From Micromonospora sp. LH3U1 (lineage in GTDB: Bacteria > Actinomycetota > Actinomycetes > Mycobacteriales > Micromonosporaceae): a stretch of 64,000 nucleotides of DNA. Both the position numbers and the translations under genes were made by a program. Location: positions 6,509,501 through 6,573,500 of the forward strand of contig NZ_CP116936.1 in NCBI RefSeq assembly GCF_028475105.1, written 5' to 3'. Shown one piece after another: positions 59,755 through 64,000 of the stretch (positions are counted from its first letter, which is position 1; each line of letters starts with the position of its first letter). The notes under the pieces are model-generated. The model was not told where the DNA came from. It did not search any database and was given only the letters and a program-made list of their open reading frames with translations.

Positions 59755-60762
59755 TCAGCCGAAGAGCGGCCGGACCAGCAGGTAGGCGACGCAGGCGATC
59801 AGCGCCGCGGCCGGGAACGTGATGATCCAGGCGAGCACGATGTTGCCGGCGACGTTCCAGCGGACGGCGGAGAGCCGCTTGGTCGCGCCCACGCCCATGA
59901 TCGCCGAGGTGATCGTGTGGGTGGTGGAGATCGGCGCCTTCAGCACCAGGGCGTTGAAGTAGAGCACCGCGCTGGCGACCGTCTCGGCCGCGAAGCCCTC
60001 CGGCGGCCCCAGGTCGATGATCTTCCGACCGAGGGTGCGGATGATCCGCCAGCCACCGGCGTACGTGCCGAGAGCCAGCATGGTCGCCGAGGTCCAGAAC
60101 ACCCACCCCGGGATGTGCGTCTTGCTCTCCTGGAAACCACCGGTGTAGAGCGCCAGCACCACGATGCCCATGGTCTTGGCCGCGTCCTGCATGCCGTGGC
60201 CGACCGACATGGCCGCCGCCGAGACGGTCTGCGCCCACCGGAAGCCCCGGTTGAGCTTGCCCGGCTGCCCCTTCCGGAACAGCCAGAGGATGGCCAGCAT
60301 CAGCAGGTAACCGAGGGTGAGACCGACGATCGGTGACAGGATCATCGGCAGAATGACCTTCACGCCGATGTTGCCCCACTGCACGATGCCGCCAGCGGAC
60401 AGCAGGGTCGCGCCGACCAGGCCACCGAAGAGCGCGTGTGAGGACGACGACGGAAGGCCGAAATACCAGGTGATGAGGTTCCAGGCGATCGCGCCGAGCA
60501 CCCCGGCGAAGACCACCCCGAGGCTGCTCACCCCGGTGGGGAGCGTGACCAGGTTGTCGCCGACGGTCTTGGCCACCCCAGCGCCGAAGTGTGCGCCGAC
60601 GAAGTTGCCGACCGCGGCGAGCCCGAGGGCGATCCGGGGGGTCAACGCCCGGGTGGAGACACTTGTCGCGATCGCGTTGGCAGCGTCGTGGAAGCCGTTG
60701 GTGTAGTCGAACGCCAAGGCGACCGCGATCACCGCCAGTACGGCGATGAGTTCGGGAGACAC
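59755..60762 (-). CDS. pit: PiT-family inorganic phosphate transporter
   Basis: A 335-aa membrane protein with about ten hydrophobic segments. PiT signatures are seen twice: FDYTNGFHDAANAIATSVSTRAL at the N-terminus and GHGMQDAAKTMGIV in the second half, plus PSSSSHALFGGLVGA and PISTTHTITSAIMGVG. It imports metal-phosphate by H+ or Na+ symport at high phosphate. GTG 60762 lies 4 bp after the DUF47 stop, so the pair is an operon. Confidence 0.93.
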   Translation of the reverse strand: MSPELIAVLAVIAVALAFDYTNGFHDAANAIATSVSTRALTPRIALGLAAVGNFVGAHFGAGVAKTVGDNLVTLPTGVSSLGVVFAGVLGAIAWNLITWYFGLPSSSSHALFGGLVGATLLSAGGIVQWGNIGVKVILPMILSPIVGLTLGYLLMLAILWLFRKGQPGKLNRGFRWAQTVSAAAMSVGHGMQDAAKTMGIVVLALYTGGFQESKTHIPGWVFWTSATMLALGTYAGGWRIIRTLGRKIIDLGPPEGFAAETVASAVLYFNALVLKAPISTTHTITSAIMGVGATKRLSAVRWNVAGNIVLAWIITFPAAALIACVAYLLVRPLFG

Positions 60763-60766
60763 CGGC

Positions 60767-61393
60767 TCAGGACTCCTTGACGGCGATGGTCTCGACGGTG
60801 TTGGCGACGTGCTCGAAGGCGTCGCAGGCGGCCTCCAGCTCGTCGGCGACCTCCTTCATCTTCAGCACCGTCAACGCGTCGTACTCGCCGGAGAAGAGGC
60901 GGACGAGCAACTGCCGGTTGATCCGGTCGCCCTCGTTCTCCAGCCGGTTGCACTCGATCCAGTAGTCCTCGAGATCCTTCATCGACTTCAGCCGGGGCAT
61001 CGCGTCGGCGGTCAGCTTGGCCTGCTGGTCGAGAACGTTCACCATCTCGTGCAGCTCGCGGGGCAGCGCCGGAAGCTCGGTCAGCCCGTACAGGTAGAGC
61101 AGGTCGCCCACCGCTTCCAGGTGGTCCATCACGTCGTCCAGCAGCGAGCCGAGCCGGTAGATGTCCTCCCGGTCGAACGGGGTGATGAAGGTCGAGTTGA
61201 TCTTCTTGTACAAGTCGTGGGTGATCTGGTCGCTGTCGTGCTCGACCTCGGTCAGCCGCTCGCTGACGGACTGCACGTCCACGCCGGGCAGGGCCAGCTC
61301 GTTGAGCAGCGCGGTGCCCCGGACCAGGTTCTGCGCGGCCCTGGTGAAGAGCTCGTAGAAGGCGCCCTCGGTGGGGCGGAAGGAAAACTTCAC
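60767..61393 (-). CDS. DUF47 (PhoU-like) phosphate transport regulator
   Basis: A 208-aa helical protein of the DUF47/TIGR00153 family, distantly related to PhoU: VSERLTEVEHDSDQITHDLYKKINSTFITPFDREDIYRL and NRLENEGDRINRQLLVRL are the two E/D-rich repeat motifs. It is thought to modulate the Pit transporter with which it is always paired. GTG 61393 was chosen from the natural N-terminus KFSFRPTEGAFYELF. Confidence 0.9.
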   Translation of the reverse strand: MKFSFRPTEGAFYELFTRAAQNLVRGTALLNELALPGVDVQSVSERLTEVEHDSDQITHDLYKKINSTFITPFDREDIYRLGSLLDDVMDHLEAVGDLLYLYGLTELPALPRELHEMVNVLDQQAKLTADAMPRLKSMKDLEDYWIECNRLENEGDRINRQLLVRLFSGEYDALTVLKMKEVADELEAACDAFEHVANTVETIAVKES

Positions 61394-61508
61394 AGCACAG
61401 ACCTCGTCGCGTCGGTGGAAGGGTGGCGGCGCCCGTCGGGCACCCGCTCGGTGAATGCTAAGAAACGACAGAACCGCGAATTCGGCGGCCCACCCCTGGC
61501 CAGGCCGC

Positions 61509-61541
61509 ATTCACCGCTCGTTCACCTGCTGTTCATCTCGG
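61509..61541 (+). promoter_or_regulatory. three-unit PHO-box-like repeat between ppk2 and the DUF47-pit operon
   Basis: ATTCACCGCTC, GTTCACCTGCT and GTTCATCTCGG follow one another without a gap (starts 61509, 61520, 61531), exactly 11 bp apart. They overlap the last codons of ppk2 and lie about 120-150 bp upstream of the DUF47 start, but the repeat orientation is opposite to that operon. Confidence 0.65.
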
Positions 61542-62463
61542 CCGTCCCACCCGCACCCGCTCCCCCAGCGAGCAACCGCTCCCGCTCGTGCGCCACGTCG
61601 AAATCGGCAGCCGGATACCCCAGATCGAGGGTGTCGAACGTCTCACGCAGCAACTGGGCCACCGCCCAGTCCCGGTACCACTTACGGTCCGCCGGCACCA
61701 CGAACCAGGGTGCGGCGTCCGTGCTGCACTGGCTGAGGGCCTCGGCGTACGCGGCCTGGTAGTCGTCCCAGTGAGCCCGGGAGTCGACGTCGGAGGGGTT
61801 GTACTTCCAGTGCTTGTGCGGGTCGGTGAGCCGTTCCAGCAGGCGCTTGCCCTGCTCGGCGTACGAGATGTGCAGCATCACCTTGATCACGGTCACGCCG
61901 TCGCCGGTCAACTCCCGCTCGAACGAGTTGATTTCCTCATAGCGAGCCCGCCAGATCGCCTCCGGCACCAGCGCGCCGACGCGAGCGATCAACACGTCCT
62001 CGTAGTGCGAGCGGTTGAACATCCCCACGTACCCCGGGGGCGGCAGCTCCCGACGGATCCGCCAGAGGAAGTCGTGCCGCAACTCCTGCCGACTCGGCGG
62101 CCCGAACGAACGGATGTGCAGGCCCAGCGGGTTCATCGCGCCGGCCACCCGCTTGATCGTGCCGTCCTTGCCACCGCAGTCCATCGCCTGGAGCACCAGC
62201 AGCACCCGGCGCGCCGGGCTCTCCGACCCGGTCTTGGCCATCGCGAACAGCATCTCCTGCTGCCGGCCCAGCTCGCCGCCGACCAGTTCCACCTGCTCTC
62301 GTGCCCAGGCCTTACGGTGCTCTCCGCGCCCGACCGTACCCGGCAGGCCCGGCGTGGACCGTGGGTCGATCGCGCCGAGATCCACCGGTGCCGTGACCCG
62401 CAGCAACTCCCGCACGGAGCCGCCGTCCGGCGCCACGATCTGCCCTTGCTGGGGTGCGCTCAT
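61522..62463 (-). CDS. ppk2: polyphosphate kinase 2 family protein
   Basis: A 313-aa enzyme. Walker A is VLLVLQAMDCGGKDGTIKRV, the lid region is HDFLWRIRRELPPPG, and Walker B with conserved acids is GVTVIKVMLHISYAEQ. The HWKYNPSDVDSR segment and FVVPADRKWYRDW are typical of PPK2. It transfers phosphate between polyphosphate and nucleotides; direction and class are not decided. ATG 62463 gives the normal N-terminus; a longer upstream frame is antisense to the sigma-factor gene and was not used. Confidence 0.9.
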   Translation of the reverse strand: MSAPQQGQIVAPDGGSVRELLRVTAPVDLGAIDPRSTPGLPGTVGRGEHRKAWAREQVELVGGELGRQQEMLFAMAKTGSESPARRVLLVLQAMDCGGKDGTIKRVAGAMNPLGLHIRSFGPPSRQELRHDFLWRIRRELPPPGYVGMFNRSHYEDVLIARVGALVPEAIWRARYEEINSFERELTGDGVTVIKVMLHISYAEQGKRLLERLTDPHKHWKYNPSDVDSRAHWDDYQAAYAEALSQCSTDAAPWFVVPADRKWYRDWAVAQLLRETFDTLDLGYPAADFDVAHERERLLAGGAGAGGTAEMNSR

Positions 62464-62610
62464 CCACGGATCATCGCCCACCCGCAGGCCTTCCGCCCGT
62501 CGAGGGCCACCCCCGGGGCTGGACAGGCCGTCCGGCCCGGGGCTGCCAGCGCGTCCAGTCGGCGGAAGGATGTACGCCAGGACGGTGCCGACCGGGGAGG
62601 GTGGTGCGTC

Positions 62611-63561
62611 GTGCGGGACCTGGCGACGGAGTTCGAGGCCGAGCGGGGGCGGCTGCTCGCGGTGGCCCACCGGATGCTGGGCAGCCGCAGCGAGGCGGAG
62701 GACGCGGTGCAGGAGACCTGGCTGCGCTACGCCGGGGCGCTCGCCGACCCGACGGCCCGCGCCGAGGTCCGCGAGCTGTCGGCGTGGCTGACCACCACCT
62801 GCGCCCGGATCTGCCTGGACGTGCTGCGCTCGGCCCGGGTGCGGCGGGAGGCGTACCCGGGGCAGTGGCTGCCGGAACCGGTGGTGACCCCGTTGGATGA
62901 CGGGTACGCACCCGACCCGGCGGAACGGGCGGTCCGCACCGACGAGGTCGGTACGGCGCTGCTGGTGGTGCTGGAGCGGCTCGCACCGGAGCAGCGGGTC
63001 GCTCTCGTGCTGCACGATGTGTTCGCGGTGCCGTTCGCCCGGGTCGCCGACGTGCTCGGCACCACCGAGGTGGCCGCCCGACAGCTCGCTTCCCGGGCAC
63101 GCCGGGCGGTCACCGCGCCGGACGTACCCCGGCACACCGCCGACCCGGTCGAGCAGCGCCGGGTGCTCGAAGCGTTCGTCGCCGCCACCGAGTCCGGCGA
63201 GCTGGACCAACTGCTCCAGGTGCTCGCGCCGGACGTGGTCTTCGTCGGCGACTCGGGCGGGCACTTCCCCTCGGCCCGCCGGCCGGTGCTCGGCGCGGAC
63301 GCCGTGGGTCGGTTCACGCTCGGCCTGTTCGGCCGGGCGGGCCGGTACGCCAACCGGGTGCTGGCCCGGCTCGTGCTCGTCGACGGCGTGCTCGGCCTCC
63401 AGATGGAGACGGTGCACAGCGACGGGCGGCCGATCCGCCTGGTCACCGCCTTCGCGGTGGACCAGGGCCGGGTCACCGCCATCTACAACCAGCTCAACCC
63501 GGAGAAACTGGCCGACGTGCCGCCGCTCGGTGTGGGCGACGGGTGGCCACCGCGCTGGTGA
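62611..63561 (+). CDS. sigJ: ECF sigma factor of the SigJ/ECF41 type
   Basis: A 316-aa sigma factor. Region 2 is FEAERGRLLAVAHRMLGSRSEAEDAVQETWLRY and region 4 is LERLAPEQRVALVLHDVFAVPFARVADVLGTTEVAARQLASRAR. A C-terminal SnoaL-like domain of about 110 residues follows, ending with the YNQLNPEKL motif that modulates sigma activity in ECF41 members. No anti-sigma gene is adjacent, as is usual for this group. GTG 62611 has GGGGAGG upstream; it is divergent from ppk2. Confidence 0.9.
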   Translation: MRDLATEFEAERGRLLAVAHRMLGSRSEAEDAVQETWLRYAGALADPTARAEVRELSAWLTTTCARICLDVLRSARVRREAYPGQWLPEPVVTPLDDGYAPDPAERAVRTDEVGTALLVVLERLAPEQRVALVLHDVFAVPFARVADVLGTTEVAARQLASRARRAVTAPDVPRHTADPVEQRRVLEAFVAATESGELDQLLQVLAPDVVFVGDSGGHFPSARRPVLGADAVGRFTLGLFGRAGRYANRVLARLVLVDGVLGLQMETVHSDGRPIRLVTAFAVDQGRVTAIYNQLNPEKLADVPPLGVGDGWPPRW

Positions 63562-63585
63562 GCCGGGCCGGCCGGGCGTGCGGCG

Positions 63586-64000
63586 TCAGACCACCAGGGC
63601 CAACCACTTGCGGTACGTGGTGGCGAACGGCTCGGTGCCGTCTCCGAGCGCTCCGAACAGCCGACGGGCCGCGGCTTCGGCCTCGACCACCACGTCGTCC
63701 GGGTAGCCGAACCGAGCCCGGTGCTCGGCGAACTCGTCCTCGTCGAGCAGTTCCACCAGGCCGGTGGCCCGACGCCGGACTACGTCCAGGTCCAGGTCGA
63801 TCAGGTGGACGGTGTCCTCGGATTCCCAGCGGGCCGGGGTGGCGATGTCGCAGTAGACCTCGCTGGTGCGGGGCGGCGGGTTGAACATGGCCGTCCACCA
63901 GGCGCGGTGTGGCACCAGCAGCACGAACGGAATCTTCTCGATCGACGGTCGGCCGTGGTAGACCGATTCGGTGCCCTCGGGCACGCCGAGCCAGACGCCG
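63586..64000 (-). CDS. DUF402 domain protein, 5' end outside window
   Basis: The frame is open through the end of the window (upstream residues read G-V-W-L-G-V-P-E-G-T), so the true start lies beyond 64000. The visible 138 residues have the DUF402 beta-strand pattern: WWTAMFNPPPRTSEVYCDIATPARWE, HLIDLDLDVVRRR and LLDEDEFAEHRARFGYPDDVV. Members with known function are nucleoside phosphatases (FomD-like); that role is only suggested here. Confidence 0.82.
   Translation of the reverse strand, partial: GVWLGVPEGTESVYHGRPSIEKIPFVLLVPHRAWWTAMFNPPPRTSEVYCDIATPARWESEDTVHLIDLDLDVVRRRATGLVELLDEDEFAEHRARFGYPDDVVVEAEAAARRLFGALGDGTEPFATTYRKWLALVV

Noticed and set aside
62464..63417. N-terminal extension of the ppk2 frame
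   Set aside because: The frame stays open antisense to the sigma factor, but PPK2 similarity begins at MSAPQQGQIVAPD (ATG 62463).
1..64000. tRNA, rRNA, insertion sequence, integrase or attachment site
   Set aside because: I found no cloverleaf-like conserved T-loop segment, rRNA core sequence, transposase motif or flanking direct repeats indicative of integration.

Overview
The window reads as a chromosomal segment of a high-GC actinobacterium, most likely Micromonosporaceae (Micromonospora-like). The support is the strong G/C third-position bias, many GTG/TTG starts, mycothiol genes (mshA, mshD and a maleylpyruvate-isomerase-like protein), GlnR- and SenX3/RegX3-type regulators, PPK2, and gene order that I recall as collinear with two Mycobacterium tuberculosis neighbourhoods (Rv0474-Rv0498 and Rv0811c-Rv0820). 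It is mostly core chromosome with accessory blocks. I see no rRNA, tRNA, CRISPR array, transposase, integrase or prophage.

Layout. 0-17 kb: a partial CGNR zinc-finger gene, a TIM-barrel isomerase, ppx, a conserved Cys-containing protein, regX3/senX3 divergent from phoU, gpm, two tandem MFS transporters, an H1-like SAP/Rho_N protein, a YbjN-type protein, mshA, an SDR, a methyltransferase-like protein and murB. 17-23 kb: a cellobiose/beta-glucoside uptake operon (binding protein, two permeases, GH1 beta-glucosidase, LacI regulator) behind two palindromic operators. 23-34 kb: a mixed block with a frameshifted RidA gene, a double GNAT, a macro domain protein, an EI24 membrane protein, an ABC exporter with its own histidine kinase/response regulator, a WYL regulator, an SDR, DUF1697, AlaX and a hydrolase. 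34-36.6 kb: DUF2516, an HbhA-like protein, an XRE regulator and a frameshifted hydrolase. 36.6-47.7 kb: asparaginase II, a BKACE enzyme, YgfZ, Fur, aminodeoxychorismate lyase, nitrobindin behind a 59-bp tandem array, DsrE-like, SCP2, glycogen debranching, a membrane/winged-helix pair, and the sseC-sulfurtransferase operon with a cysteine-rich leader peptide. 48-57.4 kb: DUF2993, a membrane protein, glnR, polysaccharide deacetylase, mshD and pstSCAB. 57.4-64 kb: Nudix, Gfo/Idh, DUF47-Pit, ppk2, an ECF41 sigma factor and a partial DUF402 gene.

Phosphate is the dominant theme: sensing (senX3-regX3, phoU), high-affinity uptake (pstSCAB), low-affinity uptake (pit-DUF47) and polyphosphate metabolism (ppx, ppk2) are all here. 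Three clusters carry GTTCAC-type 11-bp direct repeats that look like PHO boxes. A second general feature is leaderless initiation: at least 20 start codons lie 6-8 nt after a TANNNT hexamer with no Shine-Dalgarno. The most unusual local structure is the four-copy 59-bp array at 41.6-41.85 kb. Read on the minus strand it is a chain of identical 20-codon ORFs, each stop overlapping the next start, linking a 34-aa membrane peptide to nitrobindin. The other points worth a second look are the cysteine leader peptide, large perfect hairpins between genes, a polypyrimidine/polypurine-flanked intergenic region after pstB, and two single-base C-run frameshifts.
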